Positions 7,732 through 15,583 of a stretch of DNA of 64,000 nucleotides are shown here, one piece after another. Within the stretch, counting starts at the first letter, position 1; each line of letters opens with the position of its first letter. The position numbers and the translations under genes are program-made. The notes beneath the pieces were generated by a model. That model was not told the origin of the DNA and ran no database searches. It worked only from the letters and a program-made list of their open reading frames with translations. The DNA is from Dorea sp. AM10-31 (lineage in GTDB: Bacteria > Bacillota > Clostridia > Lachnospirales > Lachnospiraceae): positions 310,001 to 374,000 of the forward strand of contig NZ_QTUV01000002.1 in NCBI RefSeq assembly GCF_003435815.1. Reading direction: 5' to 3'.

Positions 7732-8208
7732 CTAAAACCCTTCTTCCTTGCGGAGCATACGGATCTCCCGACGCTTCTTTGCCTTTTCCCATTCCGCTCT
7801 CTCTTCTTCTGTCTCAAGAACGAGTCCCGGAACATGCGCCGGTCTGTCATTCTCATCAAGACCAACCATTGTAAAATATGCACGATTGATGAGTGTACGT
7901 TCACTGTCCATATGCTCTACATAGGTGTCTACCTTTACTTCCATGGAAGTAGTTCCGACATACGTTACGCTTCCTATAATAATCACGACATCCTTCTGAT
8001 ACGCACCGTGGAGGAACTTCAGATTGTCTACGGATGCTGTGATCACATTCATTCTTGCATGTCTCTTTGCCGCGACTACAGCCACTTCATCGATCCACTG
8101 CATCAGGATTCCACCAAACAGACGATCTGCACCGTTTAGATGGTTTGGACGCACAATATGGATTGTCTCAACGACTGATTCAGATACTTTTCTTTCTTCT
8201 GCCTTCAT
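7732..8208 (-). CDS. Acyl-CoA thioesterase, hotdog fold (YkhA/YciA type)
   Basis: 158 residues, one hotdog domain. Signature segments are RPNHLNGADRLFGGILMQWIDEVA at the N-terminal half and VGTTSMEVKVDTYVE, with the Asn and Asp positions of the family present. These enzymes hydrolyse acyl-CoA thioesters to recycle CoA. The C-terminal tail is unusually rich in Lys, Arg and Glu. It stands alone and is divergent from the TruA-like gene; TATAAT with a TG extension lies in the shared intergenic space. Confidence 0.9.
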   Translation of the reverse strand: MKAEERKVSESVVETIHIVRPNHLNGADRLFGGILMQWIDEVAVVAAKRHARMNVITASVDNLKFLHGAYQKDVVIIIGSVTYVGTTSMEVKVDTYVEHMDSERTLINRAYFTMVGLDENDRPAHVPGLVLETEEERAEWEKAKKRREIRMLRKEEGF

Positions 8209-8301
8209 AAAATAATCTTCTCTTTCTTATTTTCGTGTCTTTTATTATACCACAAGATTTGTTATACTAACACTACAAGCATACAAAAGGAGCATTTAAA
8301 C

Positions 8302-9078
8302 ATGAGAAATATAAAACTTACGATAGAATACGATGGCAGCCGTTATCAGGGTTGGACAAGACTTGGTAAGAATGAATCGAGCAATACAATTTTCAATAAG
8401 ATTCAGGAAGTTCTGCGGAAGATGACCGGTGAATTTGTTGTGGATCTCTACTGTGGATGCCGTACAGAAGTTGGTGTGCACGCCTATGCACAGATTGTCA
8501 ACTTCAAGACTGAGAGCACGATGGATGTACAGGATATCAAACATTATCTGAACCGCTATCTTCCAATGGATATCGCGATTACAGATGTAGAGGAAGTCGA
8601 TGACCGTTTTCATGCACAGCTGAATGCCAGATACAAGACTTATGTATACCGCATGACGATTTCCGATGTGCCGAGTGTATTCGACCGCAAGACAACTTAC
8701 CACTGCTATAAGATTCCGGACAAGAAACGCATGCAGCAGGCTGCCCTGCACTTGATCGGCAAACATGATTTCAAGAATTTTTCAACCGTCAAGAAGACCA
8801 AATCTACTATCCGTGAAGTTACAAACATTGAGATTTATGACGATATCGAAGAAATGCAGATCACACTCCGCGCCGATGATTTTCTTCATAACATGGCACG
8901 TATCATTATCGGCACACTTCTGGATATCGGTTTTGGCACACGAAGTCTTGATGATATCGATGCAATCTTTGACGGCACTGCCGATGCAAGTGCCCCGTGC
9001 GATCCGAAAGGATTATATCTGCAGGATATTGAATATGCTGCACCGGTCGGCAATGCACCAACAATGGGCGAGATATAG
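8302..9078 (+). CDS. truA: TruA-family pseudouridine synthase with Glu at the catalytic Asp
   Basis: 258 residues with the whole TruA fold: IEYDGSRYQGW at the start, ARYKTYVYR in the middle, and the FLHNMARIIIGTLLDIG segment near the end. The catalytic motif GRTDAGVHA appears as CRTEVGVHA, so the nucleophilic Asp is Glu (residue 56, codon GAA). In characterised pseudouridine synthases this Asp is essential. The protein may be an inactive RNA-binding paralogue or may have changed chemistry. AAAGGAG precedes the ATG; a terminator follows. Confidence 0.9.
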   Translation: MRNIKLTIEYDGSRYQGWTRLGKNESSNTIFNKIQEVLRKMTGEFVVDLYCGCRTEVGVHAYAQIVNFKTESTMDVQDIKHYLNRYLPMDIAITDVEEVDDRFHAQLNARYKTYVYRMTISDVPSVFDRKTTYHCYKIPDKKRMQQAALHLIGKHDFKNFSTVKKTKSTIREVTNIEIYDDIEEMQITLRADDFLHNMARIIIGTLLDIGFGTRSLDDIDAIFDGTADASAPCDPKGLYLQDIEYAAPVGNAPTMGEI

Positions 9079-9097
9079 TTCTGGAGACTTAAACAAC

Positions 9098-9146
9098 AAA
9101 AGAGTATTGCAATTAGAACATCTCTATTTTGCAGTACTCTTTTCTT
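9098..9146 (+). terminator. Terminator after truA-like gene
   Basis: 14-base arms at 9098-9111 and 9130-9143, AAAAGAGTATTGCA against TGCAGTACTCTTTT with one G-T pair, ending in a T run. Confidence 0.75.
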
Positions 9147-9239
9147 ATCTTATATCCTTATTACTTTATAGTGTATCTCTTACATAGTTACTTTCACGTT
9201 ACATTTTTCTCTTCTGCGAGATTATTTTCACATTACATT

Positions 9240-9854
9240 TTATAGAAACCCTTTTTTATCCTGTAGCCCCATCTGTTCATCCAGAGCTTCATCTACAGCA
9301 GCGTCAATCTTATCCAACGTATCCTGACGTATCAGTTCCCGCAGCCGTTCCAGATAAGGATGTGCTTTTGCCTGCTCCTGCCCATAAGTCAGCTGCAGAT
9401 CATACTCCAGTGGCAGCCACGTATCAATCGACGCTTCATTGTGCTGGATTATAGCTTCCATCTTATCCAAAGCATGCACAATCTTCGCTTCCATCGTCTC
9501 ACTTGCTTCCAGTTCTTCAAGAAGCATAAGAAATTCTTTTCGCTTTTTATCCGGCAGCACTTCTGCAATCTGATAAATCGCATCCTTCTCTGTCCTCCGG
9601 TCTTCTTCTTTCTTCTCAAATGCCGGAACATCTCCTGTCACTGCTTCTCCCATATCATGCAACAGACACATTTTCATAATGCGGTCACTGTCACACTCTG
9701 GAAATGCATCCTCCACAAGCCACGCAAACATTATCAGCCGAAACGTATGCTCAGCCACACTCTCCGGACGTCCGCTGCTCGTACAAGAATGGCGGAGATT
9801 ACATTTTAATTTCTCCGCAATCGTCATAAATTCTAACAGACTTCTCTGATCCAT
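9240..9854 (-). CDS. HD-domain phosphohydrolase, YfbR-like
   Basis: 204 residues. The metal ligands of an HD domain are visible: His in ESVAEHTFRL, the HD pair in CLLHDMGEAVTGD, and a distal Asp in HALDKMEAIIQHNE. YfbR-type enzymes act as 5'-deoxynucleotidases on dNMPs; substrate here is inferred only from similarity. It begins one base after the patatin stop, so the two are translated from one message. Confidence 0.9.
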   Translation of the reverse strand: MDQRSLLEFMTIAEKLKCNLRHSCTSSGRPESVAEHTFRLIMFAWLVEDAFPECDSDRIMKMCLLHDMGEAVTGDVPAFEKKEEDRRTEKDAIYQIAEVLPDKKRKEFLMLLEELEASETMEAKIVHALDKMEAIIQHNEASIDTWLPLEYDLQLTYGQEQAKAHPYLERLRELIRQDTLDKIDAAVDEALDEQMGLQDKKGFL

Positions 9855-9855
9855 T

Positions 9856-10713
9856 TTATTCCTCCAGATATTTCATCATTGCATCGTACTGTTTTTCCAT
9901 CAGCTTATAGCCATGATTATAGAAATTCATCAATGTATCATAGTCTTTCTCCAGACGGGAAACTGTCGGGATCAGTGGGCGAAGCACGAAAATCTTTCCT
10001 TCTTCTTCCAGTTTCTCTACATGCTCCATTGTCTGATTATATACATGATTTCTGCGGATCGCTGCTCGCACCAGATTTGGATATTTCTTATATGCTTTCC
10101 GGTAAATTCCTGCCATTCCTTTGGAAATTGGTTTCTTTCGGTAGCCTGGATTCCTTGTCAGTATCAGAACAATCTTCTTATTGCCAAGCTCCATCGCACG
10201 GCGTAGCGGAATGGAATCCGCAATTCCACCGTCCAGATACGGAACTTCGTCAATATTTACAATCGGAGATACGAGCGGCATACTGCTGGATGCACGGCAA
10301 ATCTTCATCAGTCTGTCAAAATCATGATCTTCCGTCATGTATTCTGCTTTTCCTGTCTCACAGTTTACTGTCACGATTTCGCATGTCATATCTGATGCGA
10401 AATATGTCTCATAATCAAACGGGAAGATTTCCTTCGGATATTTGTCAAATACCATGTCCATATCCAGAATACTCTTCTCTTTGATAAACTCACGGAAGCC
10501 ATAATAATAGCTATACTCTTTATCTTTATGAATCATGCAGTCTCTTGTGCGTCCCGGCTGTTTCGACACATAGTCCACCGCATTGCAGGAGCCTGCCGAT
10601 ACACCGATCACATGAGAAAAATACTGATCTTTCTCCATAAGATAATCCAGTGCTCCTGATGTAAATACACCTCTCGTAGCTCCGCCTTCTAATACAAGTG
10701 TTCCATTTATCAT
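9856..10713 (-). CDS. Patatin-like phospholipase
   Basis: 285 residues from the ATG at 10713, chosen because AAAGGAG lies 10 bases upstream; an in-frame ATG at 10755 has no such site. The Ser-Asp dyad is complete: the nucleophile in GVSAGS (GxSxG) and Asp in YLDGGIADSIP (DGG). The oxyanion loop is LEGGATRG. Family members are lipid acyl hydrolases. No signal peptide, so probably cytoplasmic. It leads a two-gene unit with the HD hydrolase and is transcribed out of the repeat array upstream. Confidence 0.92.
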   Translation of the reverse strand: MINGTLVLEGGATRGVFTSGALDYLMEKDQYFSHVIGVSAGSCNAVDYVSKQPGRTRDCMIHKDKEYSYYYGFREFIKEKSILDMDMVFDKYPKEIFPFDYETYFASDMTCEIVTVNCETGKAEYMTEDHDFDRLMKICRASSSMPLVSPIVNIDEVPYLDGGIADSIPLRRAMELGNKKIVLILTRNPGYRKKPISKGMAGIYRKAYKKYPNLVRAAIRRNHVYNQTMEHVEKLEEEGKIFVLRPLIPTVSRLEKDYDTLMNFYNHGYKLMEKQYDAMMKYLEE

Positions 10714-10757
10714 AAATTCCACGCTCCTTTTCTTTATATAGCTCGATTCTGTCACCT

Positions 10758-11020
10758 TCTATGCTCTATAGTATTTCTGATTACAGCCTGTCTTAATAGC
10801 AGACTTCTCTTGCCCTGTATATTCTATAACATTTCCAGTTGCGGTCTGTCTTAATATCGTTACTTCTGTAAATCTGTATATTCTATAGCACTTCCAGTTG
10901 CAGTCTGTTTTAATATCACCACTTCTGTAAACCAGTATATCTATAGCATTTCCAGTTACTATCCTGTCTCAATATCATCAACCTGTATGTTCTATGATAT
11001 TTCGGTTACTGCTTATCATA
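10758..11020. repeat. Five degenerate 58-59-base tandem repeats
   Basis: Units share CTATA(A/G)(C/T)A-TTTCCAGTTAC and CCTGTCTTAATATC, anchored at 10766, 10824, 10883, 10941 and 10992, so the period is 58, 59, 58 and 51. Units two and three are nearly identical, the outer ones diverged. The array has no open frame and fills most of the gap between the divergent patatin and ABC-F genes. Confidence 0.8.
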
Positions 11021-11097
11021 ACATGATTTTTCAGGAAACGTAACCCCTATGCGACAACAAACCCGAAAAACAACCTCTGCGTCCAGCTTAAATTCCC

Positions 11098-11126
11098 TTG
11101 CCATTTTCCACCAACTCTGATAAGAT
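11098..11126 (+). promoter_or_regulatory. Promoter for ABC-F gene
   Basis: TTGCCA at 11098-11103, 17-base spacer, TAAGAT at 11121-11126, about 65 bases before the start codon. AAGGAG precedes the ATG. Confidence 0.65.
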
Positions 11127-11190
11127 AGGCTTTGTATGCAATGAAATTAATAATAAGAAGATAATCAAAATAACAAGGAGAATGTAAAAT

Positions 11191-12822
11191 ATGATCAGCA
11201 CAAGCAATATTACACTGCGTGTGGGTAAAAAAGCATTATTTGAAGACGTAAATATCAAATTTACAGAAGGCAACTGTTATGGTCTGATTGGTGCAAATGG
11301 AGCCGGTAAATCTACTTTTCTTAAGATTTTATCCGGACAGCTTGAACCAAGCAAGGGAGAAGTCATCATCACTCCGGGTGAGCGTCTTTCTTTCCTGCAG
11401 CAGGATCATTTCAAATACGATGAATTTCCGGTACTGGATACGGTCATGATGGGAAATGCTCGATTGTACGAAATCATGAAAGAAAAGGAAGCCATCTACG
11501 CGAAAGAAGATTTCACTGATGAAGATGGTATCAAGGCAAGTGAATTAGAAGCTGAATTTGCTTCCATGAACGGATGGGAAGCTGAGTCTGACGCTTCTAC
11601 TTTATTAAATGGTCTTGGAATCGGGACAGAACTTCACTATGAGACAATGAAAAATCTTGCAGGTCCTGAGAAAGTCAAAGTGCTTCTCGCACAGGCATTA
11701 TTCGGCAACCCGGATATCCTGCTCCTCGACGAGCCGACCAACCACCTAGACCTGGATGCGATTGCATGGCTGGAAGAATTTCTGATCGGATTCGACAATA
11801 CAGTCATCGTTGTATCCCATGACCGTTATTTTCTGAATAAAGTCTGCACACAGATCGCAGATATCGACTATGGAAAAATCAAACTGTATGCCGGTAACTA
11901 TGATTTCTGGTATGAATCCAGCCAGCTTCTGATCCGTCAGATGAAAGAAGCCAACAAGAAGAAGGAAGAGAAAATCAAAGAATTGCAGGAATTTATTTCC
12001 CGATTCAGCGCTAACGCTTCCAAATCCAAGCAGGCGACATCCAGAAAACGTGCACTGGAGAAAATCCAGCTTGACGATATCCAGCCGTCCAGCAGAAAAT
12101 ATCCTTACATTGATTTCCGTCCAAACCGCGAGATTGGTAATGAAGTTCTGTCTGTAGAAGGCTTAAGCAAGACCATCGACGGTGAAAAAGTTCTGGATAA
12201 CATTTCCTTTACACTGAACCGTGATGACAAAGTTGCTTTCGTTGGCGGTAATGAGCTTGCCAAAACCACTTTGTTTGAAATTCTCGCCGGTAACATGGAA
12301 CCGGATGAGGGAACTTATAAATGGGGAATCACTACCACACAGGCATATTTCCCATTAGACAGCGGAGAAGAATTTGACAACGATTATACGATCGTTGAAT
12401 GGCTGACTCAGTATTCTGAAGAGAAAGATGCTACTTATGTACGTGGTTTTCTCGGACGCATGTTGTTCGCCGGTGATGACGGTGTGAAACGTGTAAAAGT
12501 ATTATCCGGTGGTGAGAAGGTGCGCTGTCTGCTTTCCAAGATGATGATTTCCGGTGCAAATGTGCTGATGTTTGACGAGCCGACTAACCACTTGGATATG
12601 GAATCGATCACTGCACTGAATACAGGTATGACCAAGTTTTCTGGCGTTATCCTGTTCTCTTGCCGTGACCACCAGATTGTCCAGACAACTGCCAACCGTA
12701 TCATGGAGATTGTTCCGGGTGGAAAGCTCATCGACAAGATTACTACTTACGATGAGTACCTTGAAAATGACGAAATGGCAAGAAAGAGACAGACTTACAC
12801 TGTTCAGGAAGAAGACAACTAA
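11191..12822 (+). CDS. ykpA: ABC-F protein, YkpA/YbiT type
   Basis: 543 residues, two ABC domains joined by the charged ABC-F linker (KKKEEKIKELQEFISRFSAN, near 260). Such proteins act on ribosomes; no membrane domain. NBD1 has a good Walker A (GANGAGKS) and DEPTNHLD, but its signature reads LAGPE. NBD2 has a good LSGGEKVR and DEPTNHLD, but Walker A reads GGNELAKT (Ala for Gly 357), and the switch His is Arg 492 (SCRDHQ). These weak parts belong to the same composite ATP site. As I recall it, B. subtilis YkpA shares the first two but keeps the His. Confidence 0.95.
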   Translation: MISTSNITLRVGKKALFEDVNIKFTEGNCYGLIGANGAGKSTFLKILSGQLEPSKGEVIITPGERLSFLQQDHFKYDEFPVLDTVMMGNARLYEIMKEKEAIYAKEDFTDEDGIKASELEAEFASMNGWEAESDASTLLNGLGIGTELHYETMKNLAGPEKVKVLLAQALFGNPDILLLDEPTNHLDLDAIAWLEEFLIGFDNTVIVVSHDRYFLNKVCTQIADIDYGKIKLYAGNYDFWYESSQLLIRQMKEANKKKEEKIKELQEFISRFSANASKSKQATSRKRALEKIQLDDIQPSSRKYPYIDFRPNREIGNEVLSVEGLSKTIDGEKVLDNISFTLNRDDKVAFVGGNELAKTTLFEILAGNMEPDEGTYKWGITTTQAYFPLDSGEEFDNDYTIVEWLTQYSEEKDATYVRGFLGRMLFAGDDGVKRVKVLSGGEKVRCLLSKMMISGANVLMFDEPTNHLDMESITALNTGMTKFSGVILFSCRDHQIVQTTANRIMEIVPGGKLIDKITTYDEYLENDEMARKRQTYTVQEEDN

Positions 12823-12832
12823 ACAGCTCCGT

Positions 12833-12860
12833 GAGGATCGCATTTTTGCGATCCTCTTTT
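12833..12860 (+). terminator. Terminator after ykpA
   Basis: Perfect 10-base stem GAGGATCGCA (12833-12842) with TGCGATCCTC (12847-12856), four-T loop, then TTTT. Confidence 0.9.
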
Positions 12861-12917
12861 GTTATGTCTTGTTAGCGTTTTCTTTTAACTTGTTAGAGAT
12901 TCCTTTTAGTTTATATC

Positions 12918-13009
12918 AGCTTGTTTGAGATACGTCAAACATACCCCTTACAGTTCTATTGTTTATATAGGGATATCACATCTCATTAGCTTGTTGGGGA
13001 TACGGCAAC
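12918..13009. repeat. Pair of related small palindromes
   Basis: AGCTTGTTTGAGATACGTCAAAC (split here: AGCTTGTTTGAGATACG then TCAAAC, 12918-12940) and AGCTTGTTGGGGATACG then GCAAC (12988-13009) share a GATACG loop. Their stems differ in sequence but stay complementary. No gene covers them. Confidence 0.45.
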
Positions 13010-13034
13010 CCGCCAGTCTGTATCTAATTTACAA

Positions 13035-13322
13035 TTATCTATCTGAAAATCTAAAATAGCGATCTGCTTCTAATTCTGTAGGAAACATCTGTGCACCTAT
13101 TTGTTTTAATTTTTCTTTTATCTGCCTCTCACATTTTCCCGGCTTATGTATAGCATAATAAAAATAAAGTACTTCCTCTTTCTCAGGCATCTTCCTGTAC
13201 AATTCCTCAATCATACATTCATTGTTCTTCTGTAATTCTTCAACCACAGCACCTTTTCCCCAGAAATAAAAGTCTGTTGTACTGCAGATCCAGCCAGTCA
13301 GCAGCTGTATTTTAGTTGCCAT
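13035..13322 (-). CDS. Unknown 95-residue protein, possibly a truncated gene
   Basis: Not recognised. Soluble, charged, with CERQIKEKLKQIGAQMFPTE and an aromatic ADRYFRF end. The ATG at 13322 has no convincing ribosome site. The reading frame stays open for about 40 codons upstream, into the end of the preceding gene, without another start codon; those codons read like protein (for example RTCHWQIPTDA). This suggests an N-terminal truncation, or coupling to the upstream gene. It could be a decaying copy. Confidence 0.45.
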   Translation of the reverse strand: MATKIQLLTGWICSTTDFYFWGKGAVVEELQKNNECMIEELYRKMPEKEEVLYFYYAIHKPGKCERQIKEKLKQIGAQMFPTELEADRYFRFSDR

Positions 13323-13393
13323 AGCATCCGTAGGAATCTGCCAGTGGCAGGTTCTATAGGCATTATTTTTAAAATTTGCTTCCGCATATTGCT

Positions 13394-13894
13394 CTAAATT
13401 CCAATCACGAACCCTGAATCCGTTCCGTTCTTTACTTTCTTCTTATAGGTGTCGCCCCATTTCGGTTCTCTATATTTTACATTATAATTTGCTTTCCAGA
13501 CACCATTCTCATTTACAATATCAGCATTCCAGGTAATCGCTGCACACTGTATTTCATCTGCTATATAATAACTCATCTCATATACTTGTTCCGGAACACC
13601 TTTTCCAAGAGCATTCTTCGGTATGCTGATATAATATTGATATTCTGTTGCGTCTTTGTCCCAGTTAAACAGCTTAATTTTATCATGACTTCTCTTCAGC
13701 CATGTATGCTTAACCGGCTTCTCTGAATCTCCGGAAACCTTAACTTTCACAACATTTACATCCTTAATCTCTTTTCCATTATATGTAATATGAATCTTAC
13801 ATGTTGTAAAATGATTCCATCCAATTCCTGCATACATTACAATTGCCAGACATACAACAACTACTACACACTGTGAAATTCTACTTTTCTTCAT
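13394..13894 (-). CDS. Unknown membrane-anchored extracellular protein
   Basis: 166 residues, not recognised. A signal-anchor (CVVVVVCLAIVMYAGIGW, about residues 9-26) follows a basic MKKSRIS. The rest is beta-rich and hydrophilic and probably faces outside. GGAGGAAAAAAG precedes the ATG. It follows the membrane protein at 13907 by 12 bases and is probably in the same operon. Base composition is A+T rich compared with the ribosomal genes, consistent with lineage-specific DNA. Confidence 0.75.
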   Translation of the reverse strand: MKKSRISQCVVVVVCLAIVMYAGIGWNHFTTCKIHITYNGKEIKDVNVVKVKVSGDSEKPVKHTWLKRSHDKIKLFNWDKDATEYQYYISIPKNALGKGVPEQVYEMSYYIADEIQCAAITWNADIVNENGVWKANYNVKYREPKWGDTYKKKVKNGTDSGFVIGI

Positions 13895-13906
13895 CTTTTT
13901 TCCTCC

Positions 13907-14425
13907 TTACCAGCTTCCTCTGCACGCGATTCGCTCGATTGCAGCGACCATTACAGTAGTTACAACATTCGCAGCCGCAATCACACCGAGACTTTTCTTT
14001 TTATCATGAATTTCATCCTGCACAATTACATAAACAATCGGACATTCTATGATCAGCGTCAGGAACAGGTATGCACTGTTAATGGTATAAAAATCCATCG
14101 ATTCAAATGTCTGTTTTATCGTTTCATATACTCCATCTTGATAATAAGTGGCAAAATACGGCACCATAAAAGATACGAGATTTGATATACAGACAGCGAT
14201 CAGCACTCTTTTTTTATTCTGAATATGTAAAATATTTTTAATCATCAAATATTCGATCACAATTGTCAGCACAGCTACAAATGGCAATAGCTGATATGGT
14301 GCCGTCGTTGTAAACCATATCCAGGAAGAATCAGCATACACAACTTTCGGAATACAAAGCACCAGTAAAACAATAAGCAGTATGCTCTCTTTTGTTCTTG
14401 CAAAAATTTTATCTGATTTTTTCAT
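13907..14425 (-). CDS. Unknown multi-span membrane protein
   Basis: 172 residues from the ATG at 14425, picked because AGGAGG lies 9 bases upstream (the ATG at 14449 would place that site inside the gene). A signal-like segment (ILLIVLLVLCIPKVVYA) with a possible cleavage after VYA is followed by about four membrane helices. Not recognised. Layout with the next gene (membrane protein plus anchored extracellular protein) suggests one small envelope complex. Confidence 0.75.
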   Translation of the reverse strand: MKKSDKIFARTKESILLIVLLVLCIPKVVYADSSWIWFTTTAPYQLLPFVAVLTIVIEYLMIKNILHIQNKKRVLIAVCISNLVSFMVPYFATYYQDGVYETIKQTFESMDFYTINSAYLFLTLIIECPIVYVIVQDEIHDKKKSLGVIAAANVVTTVMVAAIERIACRGSW

Positions 14426-14597
14426 AGGCTTTTTCCTCCTTTTTCTCATTATAACAAATCAGGGCTTCAATTTTATGACATATTTTCTGAAAATTCCTTT
14501 AAGATTCCCTTAATTTTTCTCTTTAATCATTTGAATATTTCTTCAAAAACTCTTCCAGATGCGTATTTATTGCGATTTTATTAATACAAACTGTAAT

Positions 14598-14625
14598 AAA
14601 AAAGAGAGAACCCTAATCGTCCTCT
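14598..14625 (-). terminator. Terminator after the 49-residue ORF
   Basis: On the minus strand AGAGGAC (14619-14625) pairs with GTTCTCT (14605-14611), one G-T pair, followed by a T run at 14603-14598. It ends the gpm-like unit just after the small ORF, which supports that ORF being inside the transcript. Confidence 0.65.
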
Positions 14626-14626
14626 C

Positions 14627-14776
14627 CTACTCCTTTTTCAAGTATATTATGTTGATTATATTGCTTATAATATTAGTCAGCAATGCTATTCCCAGAATCA
14701 AGTTTAATCCTTCTGTTACTGCCATATAGCATAGACATGCGAATGTCACCCATGATGTTATTATTATACTCTTCAT
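14627..14776 (-). CDS. Small membrane protein, 49 residues
   Basis: Starts with the ATG that directly follows the TAG stop of the histidine phosphatase (no gap), so translation would be coupled; GAGGTG lies 12 bases upstream. It reads MKSIIITSWVTFACLCYMAV, then a Glu-Gly turn, then LNLILGIALLTNIISNII and ends in LKKE: two short hydrophobic helices and a basic end. Not recognised. The frame ends 2 bases before a terminator stem, as expected for the last gene of a transcript. Confidence 0.55.
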   Translation of the reverse strand: MKSIIITSWVTFACLCYMAVTEGLNLILGIALLTNIISNIINIIYLKKE

Positions 14777-15406
14777 CTACCAATTCTTCACCTCTTCTTT
14801 GTAAAATGTCCGGTTCTCATAAATAATCCGGGCAACGCCATCCTGCACTTCTACTTTTGTTACTGCACAGTTTTTATGTACACCAATATCCCAGTATGCT
14901 TTCAGCGACTGATTCTTAATATTATTCATAAGCCCTGCAAGCGCTACACCATGGGTGGTAATCAGTACACATTTATACGCATATTCCGGTGCATGTATCA
15001 GCCAGTCCAGAAATGCGCCGGTACGTTTTTTCACTGCCAGAAAATCTTCGCCGCCCTGTGCAGGCTTGAAACCAACCGGATCATTAAAAAATGCTCTGAA
15101 AGATTCCGGAAGATCCCATCCTTCTTCTGCGCAGCATTTTCCTTCGTACTCTGCGAATCCCATCTCTATGATCCGTTTATCTTCTATGATCGGCACATCT
15201 TTCCCCGCAAGGATAAGCTCAGCCGTCTCTTTCGCTCTTTTTAATGGGCTTGTAAAACATACATCAAATGGTATGTCCTGAAGCGCTTCTCCTGTTTCCA
15301 CTGCCAGTTGTCTGCCAAAATCATCTAAAGCGACATCCGCCTGTCCCTGCAGCCTACGCTCTTTATTCCATTCTGTCTCTCCGTGTCTCACCAAATATAA
15401 TTCCAT
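14777..15406 (-). CDS. Histidine phosphatase, phosphoglycerate-mutase-like
   Basis: 209 residues of the two-histidine phosphatase superfamily. The phosphoacceptor His is in LVRHGETEWN, the second in ITTHGVALAGL, and conserved Arg and Glu are in SPLKRAKETAEL and IIEMGFAEYEG. Family members include cofactor-dependent mutases, CobC and broad phosphatases; the substrate cannot be told from sequence. No neighbouring cobalamin genes support CobC. It is followed without gap by a 49-residue membrane ORF. Confidence 0.9.
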   Translation of the reverse strand: MELYLVRHGETEWNKERRLQGQADVALDDFGRQLAVETGEALQDIPFDVCFTSPLKRAKETAELILAGKDVPIIEDKRIIEMGFAEYEGKCCAEEGWDLPESFRAFFNDPVGFKPAQGGEDFLAVKKRTGAFLDWLIHAPEYAYKCVLITTHGVALAGLMNNIKNQSLKAYWDIGVHKNCAVTKVEVQDGVARIIYENRTFYKEEVKNW

Positions 15407-15443
15407 CCTCTAAAACTCCTTATATATCTCATGTCCACTGCAC

Positions 15444-15498
15444 TTGACAGCGACATCTTCTCACTCATGTGCTGTTGCACATGTCTGTATCCTGTCAA
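15444..15498. repeat. Nested inverted repeats between gpm-like gene and luxS
   Basis: TTGACAG (15444-15450) pairs with CTGTCAA (15492-15498). Inside lies CATGTGC (15466-15472) with GCACATG (15477-15483) around a short loop. They sit between divergent genes. Confidence 0.6.
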
Positions 15499-15518
15499 AA
15501 GCAACAGTCTTAAAATAT

Positions 15519-15547
15519 TTGCTACTCTTCCATAAAAATGCTATACT
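15519..15547 (+). promoter_or_regulatory. luxS promoter
   Basis: TTGCTA at 15519-15524 and TATACT at 15542-15547 with a 17-base spacer, 37 bases before the luxS start. Confidence 0.75.
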
Positions 15548-15583
15548 CTTACAGAATCATTGAAACAGGAGGATATTCACATT

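Noticed and set aside
7732..7904. Minus-strand 133-codon frame covering 7503-7904
   Set aside because: It overlaps the 91-residue gene in antisense and the thioesterase in another frame.
10758..11020. CRISPR array
   Set aside because: Repeats are contiguous and degenerate, without unique spacers, and no cas gene is near.
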